Below, in pieces: positions 32,441 through 41,673 of a DNA stretch of 64,000 bases. Position 1 is the first letter of the stretch. Every line of letters starts with the position of its first letter. Made by a program: the position numbers and the translations under genes. The stretch comes from Neolewinella antarctica. Its GTDB lineage: Bacteria; Bacteroidota; Bacteroidia; Chitinophagales; Saprospiraceae. The notes under the pieces were generated by a model, which saw only the letters and a program-made list of their open reading frames with translations, ran no database searches and was not told the DNA's origin. The DNA lies in the NCBI RefSeq assembly GCF_011927835.1, contig NZ_JAATJH010000002.1, positions 310,001 through 374,000 of the forward strand. Direction: 5' to 3'.

Positions 32441-32491
32441 GATTTTCTGACCGAGGGAAGTCTATTTTAGTCTGATCAAGGTCAGAAAATC
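32441..32491. promoter_or_regulatory. Perfect 12-bp dyad between asnB and wecB
   Basis: GATTTTCTGACC at 32441-32452 pairs with GGTCAGAAAATC at 32480-32491 across a 27-base loop. It could terminate asnB transcription, attenuate wecB, or bind a regulator; the loop is long for a simple terminator. Confidence 0.5.
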
Positions 32492-32596
32492 ATCTTATAA
32501 TGGGTTATTAGTTGAGTTTTTGGATGAAGATCAGGCTGAAAAAAGGCGTTCGTAGGTCGAATACTAAGTTTCCGATAAGCTCTTAATTTGTAGATA

Positions 32597-34444
32597 TTAT
32601 TTCGCTTGCGTGTCCAGCCAGAAGTAAATACTCAATAATAAGAATATCTGCTTCTCGCGGTTGTACCCCGTCTGGTGCTGGGTGATGATTTCGCGCACCG
32701 CCGGAAGGTGAAATACCTTGCCGAAGGCGGAGCTGTCGTCCAGTAAAAGCGACTGGATTTCGGTAGCGCCGTCCCGAAACCAAAGTTGGGTAGGCGACTG
32801 AAATCCCTTTTTTTTACGATTAATGATGTTCGCCGGTAATCGTTCGCGGGCGTACTGTTTGTGGATCAGCTTCCCGCCACGGAGATTTAATTTGTTGGCC
32901 GCCGGTAGCGACTCGATGTACCGCACGAGTTCCAGGTCGAGCATGGGAACTCGGCATTCGAGGGAGAAATTCATGGTGACCTTATCCGTGTAGTTCAGCA
33001 GGTCGTCGGCCAGGTTAAGCCGTGTATCCAGGGCCATCATCCTTTCGGCGCCAGCGGGCCTATTTTGGCAACCGAGCAGCTCGTAAAAATAGGCTATTCT
33101 TGGCTTGCTCAGTTTGTCTTCGGTTCCGATCAGTCCGCTGATTTCGCTGGGCGTAAAGACTTGGTAAGCGGCTAAGAAACGGGCAATTTCGTCGGTCTCG
33201 GCCAGGGCGGCGGCGCCCCGGCTGACTTTCTCGTTACGGCTACTGATCCCGCCGAGCGCCGCGGCAACGGGGGCGCGCAACACGCGGGGGATTTTTTCCC
33301 GCAGTAGTTCGGACTTGTACCGCACGTACCCACCCAGGGGTTCGTCGGCGCCCTGCCCCGTTAGTACCACTTTCACGTGCTGTGCGGCGAGCTCCGCCAG
33401 GTAGTACATGGGGATGATCGAAGTCGTGGCCAGCGGTTCCTCAACGATGCGGACGCATTCCCGCATCGTACCCAGGAAATCCGTAAAGTCAATGCGCTTG
33501 ACGTGGTGCTCCAGACCCAACAGCGCGGCCGTTTCGGCTGCGTCGTTTATTTCGTCCTCCTGGTGTTCTCCCCGAAAGCCGATCGTGAATGCTTTCAGCG
33601 GGGTAGTGCTTTTCTCCTGCGCCAGCGCCGCTACGATGGCCGAATCCACCCCGCCGCTGAGGAGAATCCCCACCTCCACGTCGGCGAGTAATTGCCGTTC
33701 TACCGCGGCGGCTATTTTTCCGCCGTACCCGGCCACGGCTTCGTTTTCATTAATCACCCGCGTGGTTGGTAACGGCGCTAGATAGGGTACTTCCCGCAGC
33801 TGCGTTTGCTCACCCCCGAGGTCAAAATGAAGATAATGCCCGGGCCGAACCTTGTCAATTTGCGTGTATAAAGTGTCTGGTGCGGGGTTGTAACGTAATC
33901 GCAGTAGCGTTGCCAGGGCATCTTTATTCAGGGTGGTATTGCCGAGAATTGCCTGGAGTGGGCGCATCTCGGAAGCGAAAGCCAGTTTGTTGCTACCTGC
34001 GGGCTGACAATAATAGAGGGGTTTGACGCCGAAGGGGTCACGCGCGATTTGCAGGGTCTTGGCTTCACGATCCAAAAAACCCAGGGCGAAAATGCCATTG
34101 AACGCTCTTACGCCCTCGATACCGTGAGCAATTAAATAATGTAGTATCGTTTCGGTATCCGAATGGCCCCGGTAATCGATCGTGGCCGGAAGTTCGTCCC
34201 GCAGGTCCTGGTGGTTGTACAGCTCCCCGTTGTAGATCAGGGAATAGCGCCCGCAGGGGCTATTCATGGGTTGGTGGCCGGCCGGAGACAGGTCGACGAT
34301 CGACAGCCGGCGCTGCCCAAAATACACTTCGAAACTGCCGACGCTCGCCCGCTCGATGCCACTATCGTCGGGCCCGCGGTGCGCTAGCAAATTCAAGATC
34401 TCGTCATCGACCTCAACGTTAATGGTCCCTAAAATTCCACACAT
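32597..34444 (-). CDS. asnB: Asparagine synthase (glutamine-hydrolysing) family protein
   Basis: 615 residues. The N-terminal class II glutaminase domain begins with Cys2 after Met removal (MCGILGTINVEVDDEILNLL, AHRGPDDSGI), and the C-terminal synthetase has the pyrophosphatase loop VGILLSGGVDSAIVAALA at about residues 253-270 and GQGADEPLGGYVRY. In polysaccharide loci such enzymes often amidate sugar carboxylates or cell-surface components rather than making free asparagine. The gene starts one base after the formyltransferase stop, so it is part of the same unit. Length is usual for the family. Confidence 0.9.
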   Translation of the reverse strand: MCGILGTINVEVDDEILNLLAHRGPDDSGIERASVGSFEVYFGQRRLSIVDLSPAGHQPMNSPCGRYSLIYNGELYNHQDLRDELPATIDYRGHSDTETILHYLIAHGIEGVRAFNGIFALGFLDREAKTLQIARDPFGVKPLYYCQPAGSNKLAFASEMRPLQAILGNTTLNKDALATLLRLRYNPAPDTLYTQIDKVRPGHYLHFDLGGEQTQLREVPYLAPLPTTRVINENEAVAGYGGKIAAAVERQLLADVEVGILLSGGVDSAIVAALAQEKSTTPLKAFTIGFRGEHQEDEINDAAETAALLGLEHHVKRIDFTDFLGTMRECVRIVEEPLATTSIIPMYYLAELAAQHVKVVLTGQGADEPLGGYVRYKSELLREKIPRVLRAPVAAALGGISSRNEKVSRGAAALAETDEIARFLAAYQVFTPSEISGLIGTEDKLSKPRIAYFYELLGCQNRPAGAERMMALDTRLNLADDLLNYTDKVTMNFSLECRVPMLDLELVRYIESLPAANKLNLRGGKLIHKQYARERLPANIINRKKKGFQSPTQLWFRDGATEIQSLLLDDSSAFGKVFHLPAVREIITQHQTGYNREKQIFLLLSIYFWLDTQAK

Positions 34445-34445
34445 A

Positions 34446-35219
34446 TTATTTTCTTTTCCAGATTCTGTACTGTAGCCTTAGCCACTGCCGGAGATCCGGT
34501 AGCGTATACACCTTGCCAAATTCTTCAATCTCCGGAGGTACAAACTCCGGGTTGGCGAGCCGAGTCAGGGCGGCATGTAGCATCGGTTCGCTCATCCGCA
34601 GCGCCCGCTCGGTGAGGCGGTCGACGTCGTCCCCTTTTTCGATGGGAATTGTCATCTCGACCAGTGGCCGTCCGTTGTCCAAACCCGGCGTAAGTAGCTG
34701 TACCGTTGCGCCCATCTCCGTTTCTTCATTGTAGAGTTCCCACAGTGCCATTGGCATTCCTCGGTAATTCCGCATATCCCCGTGGTGGTAGGAGACCACA
34801 CCGCGCGGGGCCGCATCGATCATTCCCTTCTTTACGATACCGAACCCATCCACTAACACTAAAGCGTCGAGCTCGCTATTTCTAACCTTCGTCAGCGTTT
34901 CCGTTCCGTAGGGTCTATTGGTTCGGTGCACCTCGATACCGTGGCGTTTGCAGTAGGTTTCCGTGTTTTCTTGCGCGGACGCGGGTGCAGGGTTTGCCGA
35001 AGGCAGCCGTGAGGCTAAATTTCGTAGGGCCATGACGATCACGTAGCCACCCCGGCCCCGGCGCAGATTGTTTCTCAGTCGTTGCCCGGCGGACTTTTGC
35101 GGCCGGTCGTCAATCACCGCCACGACCACCGAAAAGGCCGGGTCCGTGAGGACGGGCCGCAGGGTATTCTTCCGGAAGGCCCCAATCGTGGGGCTCATTA
35201 GTAGTCCTATTCTCATCAT
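34446..35219 (-). CDS. Formyltransferase-fold protein with repeat-derived linker
   Basis: 257 residues from ATG 35219, which overlaps the preceding stop as ATGATGA; a second ATG follows at once. The formyltransferase core is clear: LDALVLVDGFGIVKKGMIDAAPRGVVSYHHGDMRNYRGMP contains the Asn/His/Asp-type active-site region (His-Gly-Asp), and MGATVQLLTPGLDNGRPLVE follows. It probably transfers a formyl group to an amino sugar using formyl-tetrahydrofolate. The N-terminal strand set is less conserved. A GC-rich repeat copy, read on the opposite strand, encodes NPAPASAQ between the first helix pair (VMALRNLAS) and ENTETYCKRHGI, a loop where variation is tolerated. Confidence 0.82.
   Translation of the reverse strand: MMRIGLLMSPTIGAFRKNTLRPVLTDPAFSVVVAVIDDRPQKSAGQRLRNNLRRGRGGYVIVMALRNLASRLPSANPAPASAQENTETYCKRHGIEVHRTNRPYGTETLTKVRNSELDALVLVDGFGIVKKGMIDAAPRGVVSYHHGDMRNYRGMPMALWELYNEETEMGATVQLLTPGLDNGRPLVEMTIPIEKGDDVDRLTERALRMSEPMLHAALTRLANPEFVPPEIEEFGKVYTLPDLRQWLRLQYRIWKRK
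34973..34992 (+). repeat. GC-rich 18-mer dispersed repeat, copy 10 (inside the formyltransferase)
   Basis: TGCGCGGACGCGGGTGCAGG, one mismatch in the 18-mer (first base T); lies antisense to the gene. Confidence 0.75.
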
Positions 35220-36067
35220 TGCCGGACTGCTTTGAGGTACTGCCACGCCCCGCTGGCTTTCAGCGCTAGTTCGTGGGGGTTAGCGGTGTCATTCACGTCG
35301 AGGCGGTGGAGGCGGTAGAGATCCGTTGTGGCGTCGTTGAAGCCGTGTTCGACCGTCAGGCCACACGCGTAACCGGCGTTCTTGGTTTCTTCGATGGTGC
35401 CGGCGTCGTAATCGCCATTGGGGTAGGCCAACGCGTTGATCCGCAGGCCGAAGTCATTTTCGAGTTTTTCCTTTGCTCCTACCAGAGTAGCCTGCACCCG
35501 CGCTTGTCGGCAACTGGTTAAAATAGGGTGGAAGCGCGTGTGGGACTGGAAATTAATGAACGGCCGCATCTCCTCAATTTCCCGCGCGGAAAGCGCCTGA
35601 CGTACGTCGTATTCCTCTTCCTCGTTGAATCCAATGTCGGCTAACTCTTCGAGGCGCTCCTGATTAGTCAGCAGCTTGAGCTCTTGCACCGGTAACTTGC
35701 CCTCGGCGTGAAGAAACCAGAAGTGGCGCTGAGTATTCACGATGGCGGAGCACAGAAAGATGGTGGCGGGCACGCCGTATTTTTTGAAAACGGGCAGCAG
35801 CGCGTAATTGCCGCGGTGGCCGTCGTCGAAGGTGATGACGGTGGAATAGTCGGGTAATTCCGCCGTCGTCCCGTTACGCCTGGCTTCCAGGTAAGCGTCG
35901 AGGCTGATGATGTGGTACCGCGCCGTGAGGTACGCCAGGGCGCTTTCCATGGCGGCGGGCGTGGGGTCGTGAAAGAGCAAGATCGTAACCTTGCGCCGCT
36001 GGTGAAAGCTGCGGAATAAGCTGGCCAGGCCGCCCACGTGGAGTATTTTGAAGAGTTGATCTATCAT
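35216..36067 (-). CDS. Polysaccharide deacetylase (NodB domain, CE4)
   Basis: 283 residues. TVITFDDGHRGNYALLPVFKKYGVPATIFLC at about residues 76-107 has the Asp-Asp metal/catalytic motif; INFQSHTRFHPIL gives the HxxxH metal ligands (SHTRFH), and INALAYPNGDYD is the third motif. It removes acetyl groups from N-acetylated sugars in the polymer or on the lipid carrier. No signal peptide is evident, so action is on the cytoplasmic side or on the lipid-linked intermediate. It overlaps both neighbours by 4 bp. The downstream formyltransferase could reuse the freed amine, an inference. Confidence 0.9.
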   Translation of the reverse strand: MIDQLFKILHVGGLASLFRSFHQRRKVTILLFHDPTPAAMESALAYLTARYHIISLDAYLEARRNGTTAELPDYSTVITFDDGHRGNYALLPVFKKYGVPATIFLCSAIVNTQRHFWFLHAEGKLPVQELKLLTNQERLEELADIGFNEEEEYDVRQALSAREIEEMRPFINFQSHTRFHPILTSCRQARVQATLVGAKEKLENDFGLRINALAYPNGDYDAGTIEETKNAGYACGLTVEHGFNDATTDLYRLHRLDVNDTANPHELALKASGAWQYLKAVRQ

Positions 36068-37029
36068 TTAGTCAGCAGTTTTTGCTCCGCCCGCTCGTAA
36101 AGATCGGCCCAGCGGCGGCTGATGGATTCGTGATCGTATATGCCTTTACCGATGAAAGCGTTACGTATTTGCGTGCGATCCGCCGCAAAAGCTGCCGTGA
36201 CCGCCGCGGCGATCACCTGCGGGTCGCGCGTGTGGACCACCCGGCAGGACGGTACGTTTTCGACCATTTTGGCCACGTCGCCAACGGCCACCGACACGAC
36301 CGGCAAGCCACAACTCAGTGCTTCCTTCACCGCCTGGGGCGAGCCTTCACTGACGGAGGTCATCACCAAACAATCGGCCCGGTTCATCAGGTCCCTTACT
36401 CCGGTGCGCGTCAGTTTTTCCAGAGGTGCGAAAGCTACCTCCGTTCCGGTCTGAAACTTTACCTCTGCCATAATGCGCTCGAAAAGAGGGAAATCTTTGA
36501 CCGGCACGCTGGGCGACCCCGGAAAGACTAACAGCCTACCCGGGCCCCTGCTCGTGTGACCGGTTGGCTTGAACAGATCGACGTTGACGCTGCACGGGAG
36601 CATCTCGTAGGCGTCGGTGTACTGGCTTACGATGGCGTTCATGTTGTCGTTGAGGGTAAAGACGCGGTCTACTTTCGGGAGTAACCTTTTGGTGATCGCC
36701 ACCTGCGCGTGCTGCCCCTGCTCCTTCTGAATATCCGCCCCGTGTAGCGACAAAAACACCGGCACGTCCGGCCGGTAGAACAACCGCCACAGGCCGGCGA
36801 GGCCGTAGTGGACGTGAATGAGGTCGTAGTTGCCCCGGCGGATCATCCGCGGGACCAGGTAAATAGCCTTTAAGTATTCCTTCCAACCGTGTTCCATGCC
36901 ATTCATTAGGTACACGTCGTGGGAGGCATCCAGATAGCGGGCCGCATCCGCGATCTGCTCCTTCACGAAGATGCCAAAGACGGGCTTTTTCTCCGTGGGG
37001 TACATGTTGGTTACGTAGAGGATTCTCAT
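36064..37029 (-). CDS. Glycosyltransferase family 4 protein
   Basis: 321 residues, GT-B fold, cytoplasmic. MRILYVTNMYPTEKKPVFGIFVKEQ and IHVHYGLAGLW are N-domain marks; the C-domain has the nucleotide-sugar motif SVSEGSPQAVKEALSCGLPVVSVAVGD with the conserved EX7E. It is shorter than the usual 360-400 residues. It retains glucosyl- or mannosyl-type donor motifs but the sugar is unknown. Both ends overlap neighbours by 4 bp, typical of tight coupling in this locus. Confidence 0.9.
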   Translation of the reverse strand: MRILYVTNMYPTEKKPVFGIFVKEQIADAARYLDASHDVYLMNGMEHGWKEYLKAIYLVPRMIRRGNYDLIHVHYGLAGLWRLFYRPDVPVFLSLHGADIQKEQGQHAQVAITKRLLPKVDRVFTLNDNMNAIVSQYTDAYEMLPCSVNVDLFKPTGHTSRGPGRLLVFPGSPSVPVKDFPLFERIMAEVKFQTGTEVAFAPLEKLTRTGVRDLMNRADCLVMTSVSEGSPQAVKEALSCGLPVVSVAVGDVAKMVENVPSCRVVHTRDPQVIAAAVTAAFAADRTQIRNAFIGKGIYDHESISRRWADLYERAEQKLLTK

Positions 37030-38177
37030 AAGGGCAGGGTGTTTTCGTGTGCCACTGGCTTGGTATTCGATCCTGGGTGGGTTCCCATCACCCTACGTAG
37101 GTAGGGCATCAGTTGTGTATCCACGATGTGCGCGTAAGAGAATTGTGCCGCCCGTTCGCGAATTTCGGTAGCGGAGAAGTCAGTGCGGCGGCGGTAGATT
37201 ACTTCCAGGCCTTCGGCAAAAGACTCCGGCGTGTTCTTAATGAGGACGCCGTTGTGCGGTTTGATGATCAATCGGTGTTCGTGGGTGGCGGTAGCGATCA
37301 CGGGTAAGCCCGCAAGAAAGTATTCGTAGGTTTTGGTAACCGGCTGGAAATTGTAGTAATCCGTGATCGGTACGTAGGAGACACCTACGTTCGCCCGGCT
37401 CAGGTACGGTCCTACTTTGTCGCGCTGAATAAATCCGGTCATTTCCACCACCTCATCCAGTCCGTAGCGGGTGACCGCCGCACGCATCCGCTGCTTTTCC
37501 GCGGCGGAGCCCCCCCCGATGATGGTGTACTTACACCTAACCTCACCCGCATGGCGCTGGTAAAAAAGACCGAGACCGGCGATGGACTCTTCAAGGTCAC
37601 GGGTCTCAAAAGTGCCAACGTAGAGGAGGTGTAATTCGTCGTAAGACCGCACGGGAGCGTCGGTAACGGAAGCGCCCAGCGGAAGTACGTTGTAGTTGGT
37701 GAACCCAAGGGACTTTCCCAAACTATCGGAAATGAAGGAGTTATGGCGAAAAGCTTTCATCTCCGCCTTCAAAATGGTATTCTTTATGAGTCGCTGAATC
37801 GCGCGCCCGTTAACGCTGCCGGTGCGGACATCACAGACCAAGCGCTCTTTCAGCTCACCAATGCCCGACAACACCAGCGACGCTCCGTGAAAGTGAAAAA
37901 TCAAGGACGCCGCGAAATCGGGAAGATGATTTTTCAATTCGCGCACAAATCGGCGGTTACGGGCAATCAGGCTTCCGTCGCGGCTGGAGTAGATCACTTC
38001 CACACCGGGGGCTTCCACGCGCGGCCGGTTGTAATCCCAACAGAAATAAGTGACGTCGCAGTGACGGGTCAACTCCCGCGCGTAAGCGTAGGGGTCCACG
38101 TGGTAACCAAACTGGTCACGGGTGACGAGAAGGATTCTTTGTCTTGGTGACATCAAAGGAGTAGTCGGATGATTCAA
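37026..38177 (-). CDS. Glycosyltransferase (GT4-like)
   Basis: 383 residues. RILLVTRDQFGYHVDPYAYARELTRHCDVTYF opens the N-domain and LHLLYVGTFETRDLEESIAGLGLF starts the C-domain; PVTKTYEYFLAGLPVIATATHEHRLII is the donor-binding region, with a Glu as in retaining GT4 enzymes. An internal ATG at 38153 (MSPRQ) is a possible alternative start. Substrate unknown. It lies 10 bp after the GT2 gene and overlaps the next glycosyltransferase. Confidence 0.85.
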   Translation of the reverse strand: MNHPTTPLMSPRQRILLVTRDQFGYHVDPYAYARELTRHCDVTYFCWDYNRPRVEAPGVEVIYSSRDGSLIARNRRFVRELKNHLPDFAASLIFHFHGASLVLSGIGELKERLVCDVRTGSVNGRAIQRLIKNTILKAEMKAFRHNSFISDSLGKSLGFTNYNVLPLGASVTDAPVRSYDELHLLYVGTFETRDLEESIAGLGLFYQRHAGEVRCKYTIIGGGSAAEKQRMRAAVTRYGLDEVVEMTGFIQRDKVGPYLSRANVGVSYVPITDYYNFQPVTKTYEYFLAGLPVIATATHEHRLIIKPHNGVLIKNTPESFAEGLEVIYRRRTDFSATEIRERAAQFSYAHIVDTQLMPYLRRVMGTHPGSNTKPVAHENTLPL

Positions 38178-38187
38178 AATAGCTGGA

Positions 38188-39222
38188 TTAAAATTTATCG
38201 TAACGGATAATACAGCGAACCACCAATTTCATGAGAGGTAAAGGGTGGAAATATAAGATATTATGGGCGAACGATTTACGTGCGTAGAAAATAAGCGTGC
38301 GGATGCCAAAAGAAGTGGCTTTTTTAGTGATGAAGTAGAACCGGTTGGCGGCTACCCGCCGGAACGCCGCCACGTCGTATTTTTTGTGTTGTTCGTTGTG
38401 GCGCAGTAGCCCTAGCAACCAGTCTAACGCGGCTACGTACTGCGGGAAGGTCCGAAACGTCAAGTCTGAATTTAGGATACGGTGAATCCTCAATTCCACG
38501 TCGGTGGCGGACATCCCAAACCGTTCGAGTGCCTTTCCGTGCACGATTTTCGAAATGGCAAAAGCACCTTCCTCCTCGGCGTCAAAGCGCTGCGTGAGGC
38601 TGTTCTCCGCCGCTCGGTACCGGTAAAGCGCTCGCTGTACAATCCCGAACGAAAAGTGCTCACTGCACCGTAACACAAAATCATAGTCCTCGGCTACGGG
38701 TAAAGTGATGTCGTATTCTAAGCCGAATTTACGCACGAGCTCCACCCGCAACATCACCGTGGCGTTGGGGATGATGGGCGTAAAGAGCAAAAACGCACGG
38801 AGCACCGCGGGCGACTCCGGGGGGCGCCCCGTGGTTTCTTTACCGGCGCCGAACAGCTGTATCCAACTTCCGCAGGCACCTAGTTCGGGGTGGTCGCTTA
38901 GGTAGCTCAGTTGGGTTTCCAGGCGATCCGGGGTGATGAGGTCGTCACAGTCCAACCACGCGAGGAATTCTCCCCGTGATGCGGCGATTCCAGCGTTGCG
39001 GGTGTAAGCAACGCCCTGGTTGCCGTCGTTGGCTAACAATCGGATACGCGGGTCGGAGAAAGTATTGCGCACCAGGGCGGGGCCACCGTCCGCTGATCCG
39101 TCGTCGATGACCAGGAGCTCCCAGTCCGCGAACGTTTGTTGCAGAACACTTTCGATGGCGGCGACCACGTAGGGCTCACCGTTGTACATTGGCATGACTA
39201 CGCTGATGACGGGCTGCTGCAT
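38188..39222 (-). CDS. Glycosyltransferase family 2 protein
   Basis: 344 residues, GT-A fold. ISVVMPMYNGEPYVVAAIESVLQQTFADWELLVIDDGSADG at residues 5-45 is the nucleotide-binding start; LAWLDCDDLITPDRLE has the DxD metal site and VAEDYDFVLRCSE carries the ED catalytic-base motif. The C-terminal about 120 residues are helical without clear TM segments. It is an inverting transferase that adds one sugar of the repeat unit. Confidence 0.92.
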   Translation of the reverse strand: MQQPVISVVMPMYNGEPYVVAAIESVLQQTFADWELLVIDDGSADGGPALVRNTFSDPRIRLLANDGNQGVAYTRNAGIAASRGEFLAWLDCDDLITPDRLETQLSYLSDHPELGACGSWIQLFGAGKETTGRPPESPAVLRAFLLFTPIIPNATVMLRVELVRKFGLEYDITLPVAEDYDFVLRCSEHFSFGIVQRALYRYRAAENSLTQRFDAEEEGAFAISKIVHGKALERFGMSATDVELRIHRILNSDLTFRTFPQYVAALDWLLGLLRHNEQHKKYDVAAFRRVAANRFYFITKKATSFGIRTLIFYARKSFAHNILYFHPLPLMKLVVRCIIRYDKF

Positions 39223-39232
39223 TGTGGGCGGA

Positions 39233-40408
39233 TTAAATGGCTTGTTTGTAATACTCGGCGGTGCGGGCTACCTGGGTTGGCAGGGAGAAATATTCTTCGA
39301 AAATCTCGTAAGATTTATTCCCCATGCGCCGCCTCTTTTCCGGGTCAGTGATCAGCTCGTAATAGAATGTCGCGAGGGCCTTGTCGTCACCCGGTTTCAT
39401 CGTGTATCCGTTCTCCCCGTGGTGGATGATTTCGGGGTTACCGCTCACGTCGCTACCCACGCACGGTAGGCGACACGAACAGGCTTCCATCACCGAGACG
39501 GGCAACCCCTCCTTACGGGAAGGCTGGGTGTATACGTCAAAGGCGGGTAGGATTTTAGTAATATCACTCCGCACCCCGAGCCAGTGTACGTGCTCGGAAA
39601 GGTCCAACTCGGTGATCGTTCGTTTGAGCGCCTCCAGGTGGTTACTCGTTTGCGCCCCGGTACGCAGACCGCCGATGTGACAAAAGGCAAAATCACGTAG
39701 CCCATACTCCGTCCGTAACCGGTTGAGGGCGAGTAAGATGGTGTCGATTCCTTTGATTGGCTCGATGGCGGAAACGTTGACGATTAACACCTGGTCCGGC
39801 GGCAAACCCAGCCGTTGGCGAATTGAGACCGGGGTCTCCTCAGTGCCGCCCGCCTCGACCCCCAAGTACAATGCTTTCACGTTATCCCGGTCGCCTACGA
39901 AATTTAGGTACTCCTCCTGCACTTTGCGGGACACGCAAAAACAGAACTTGCTGTTGCGCGCCAGGAAGCGCAGGTAGTTGCGCATTAAAATTGTTTTCAC
40001 CCGCCCTTTCTCCGCCCGGTACGCAGCGGGGGATGGAAACGGGGTGATCTCGGAGTGAACGCTGGTAATCAATGGCACGCCGAACCAGCGGGCACAGATG
40101 GTAATCATGACCTTCAGGCGGTCATCGAAGTGCGTGTGGGCCAGCGCGGGGCGGTATTTTTTGAACAGCCGGTATATTTGCCGGAACTGACGCGATGCCG
40201 ATGCGTTTTCCTTAAGCAACTCGACTACTAGTTCCGCCTCGGTAATGTCATTCGCTAGCGTCGGTGCGTAATCTAGGGTATCCACGAATACCATCACGGT
40301 CTGGTAACTCTCCGTACGCATTCTTTGCGCCAGAGCAATGCTGAACTTGTCGAAGCCGGAATAGACGATCGGCTGGTAGTTCATAAATTGTAGGATGTGT
40401 TTTTTCAT
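39233..40408 (-). CDS. Glycosyltransferase family 4 protein
   Basis: 391 residues. Start ATG 40408 (MKKHILQFMNYQPIVYSGFDK) is chosen because it overlaps the upstream polymerase by 4 bp and begins the GT-B fold; the open frame further upstream is antisense-like and basic. Motifs are HTHFDDRLKVMI, VNVSAIEPIKGIDTILLAL and QPSRKEGLPVSVMEACSCRLPCVGSDVSGNPEII with the EX7E donor site. A probable retaining transferase in the exopolysaccharide repeat-unit assembly. Confidence 0.9.
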   Translation of the reverse strand: MKKHILQFMNYQPIVYSGFDKFSIALAQRMRTESYQTVMVFVDTLDYAPTLANDITEAELVVELLKENASASRQFRQIYRLFKKYRPALAHTHFDDRLKVMITICARWFGVPLITSVHSEITPFPSPAAYRAEKGRVKTILMRNYLRFLARNSKFCFCVSRKVQEEYLNFVGDRDNVKALYLGVEAGGTEETPVSIRQRLGLPPDQVLIVNVSAIEPIKGIDTILLALNRLRTEYGLRDFAFCHIGGLRTGAQTSNHLEALKRTITELDLSEHVHWLGVRSDITKILPAFDVYTQPSRKEGLPVSVMEACSCRLPCVGSDVSGNPEIIHHGENGYTMKPGDDKALATFYYELITDPEKRRRMGNKSYEIFEEYFSLPTQVARTAEYYKQAI

Positions 40409-41673
40409 GGTAGATTTTTGACGGGCGTAGGAAAAGGACCGGGTTGCTGGGGGAGGTAGTATTTTCGCTCGATACCGTCTTCCTGCACCACGACCGTCCG
40501 CAGTTGGATCACGTGGTAGATGTAAAGCGCGAAGACGGTAGCAATCACGTAATGGTGGTGGTAGACCGAAAACCAGGTCACGCTGGTAAACAGTAGGTAC
40601 CACAAATAATATTTTAGGTACTGGTACTCGGCCGGTAAGGGGACGGTAAAGCTCCGGTACCACATCAACGCGAAGCCCAGGATGGCGAGCAGACCGAAAT
40701 TTGCGTACACCGCAATGATGCCAACGTCGGACAGGTAATAGCCCCGCCGGTTACCGAGTAATTCCACGAAGCGACCGTAGTAGCCTTCGCCCCAGCGCGC
40801 CACGCCGTTGCCGAACACTTGGGCCGGCCACTCGGGAGAAAAATCCGTGAGAAAGTAGGTGCCGGCCCGGACGCGGATGTATTCTTTGCCAAGGTCGGCA
40901 TCACGCTGCCCGGCTGCGATCACACCGTCGATTTGGGGAATGTCGGCGTTCAGGAGACCGATGAGAAAAAGCCCCGCCGTGGCCAGGGTGACGATGCGGA
41001 GCAGAATGTTTTGGGAACGCAGCACGTGGTAGAGAATCAGCAGCGTCATGCCGAGGATAAACTGCCGGGTCACCTGCATCACCGGGATGATGAGCCCCAT
41101 GGCCGCCAGCGCAATCCAGAACGGCCGACCCGGAGCGCGGGAGGTGATCTTGTTGATTGCCATGAGCGCGGCAAGGATAAAGATGCCGGCCCCGGGAAAG
41201 ATGATCCGGATAACCCCCCGGTCAACGGAAAACGTATCCCCCCAGAGTGAGCGGCCGAAGTAAATGGTCGGGGCCATCACGAACTGAAAGAAATAGAGCG
41301 CCAGGTAAACCAGGCTGAAGCCGACGATTATTTTCTCCAGCGTCGCAATGGAAAAGTTAAGTCGGATCAGTACGAAGAAATAGATCCAGGGCAGGTAGGG
41401 TAGCGTTTCGAAAACGGAAACGCTCAGGCTCTGCCCCCACACCAGGTAGGCCATGGGGATGGAGAACACGATGGCGAATACGATGACGCGTACGGCCGGC
41501 GTGAACCCACCTTTAGCGCTGATGAGCTGCGGAAGGGCGGCTAGCGCACTAGCACTGATCAGCAGGTAGTTGGTGTAATTTAAGAACTTCGTAGGTACGA
41601 ACTTGGCGTCGAAAAACTTCAGCGCGAAGGCAGTGATCGTAATCAGGTACAGGGTGGGTAGTAGCTTTTTCAT
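40405..41673 (-). CDS. O-antigen ligase/polymerase-like membrane protein (Wzy type)
   Basis: 422 residues from ATG 41673 (MKKLLPTLYLITITAFALKFF). About ten hydrophobic segments are spread over the length with one larger periplasmic loop at about 240-300 (AAGQRDADLGKEYIRVRAGTYFLTDFSPEWPAQVFGNGV), the layout expected for Wzy polymerases or O-antigen ligases. These proteins share little sequence, so the call rests on topology and on position between the flippase and the glycosyltransferases. The start overlaps the flippase stop by one base and the end overlaps the next gene by 4 bp. Confidence 0.78.
   Translation of the reverse strand: MKKLLPTLYLITITAFALKFFDAKFVPTKFLNYTNYLLISASALAALPQLISAKGGFTPAVRVIVFAIVFSIPMAYLVWGQSLSVSVFETLPYLPWIYFFVLIRLNFSIATLEKIIVGFSLVYLALYFFQFVMAPTIYFGRSLWGDTFSVDRGVIRIIFPGAGIFILAALMAINKITSRAPGRPFWIALAAMGLIIPVMQVTRQFILGMTLLILYHVLRSQNILLRIVTLATAGLFLIGLLNADIPQIDGVIAAGQRDADLGKEYIRVRAGTYFLTDFSPEWPAQVFGNGVARWGEGYYGRFVELLGNRRGYYLSDVGIIAVYANFGLLAILGFALMWYRSFTVPLPAEYQYLKYYLWYLLFTSVTWFSVYHHHYVIATVFALYIYHVIQLRTVVVQEDGIERKYYLPQQPGPFPTPVKNLP

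Noticed and set aside
35487-35506. Another GC-rich 18-mer copy in the deacetylase
   Set aside because: Only about 15 bases (AGCGCGGGTGCAGGC on the minus strand) match and the first half of the element is missing.
40409-40663. 85-residue N-terminal extension of the GT4 enzyme
   Set aside because: It overlaps the polymerase gene and has no glycosyltransferase features; ATG 40408 overlaps the polymerase end by 4 bp.
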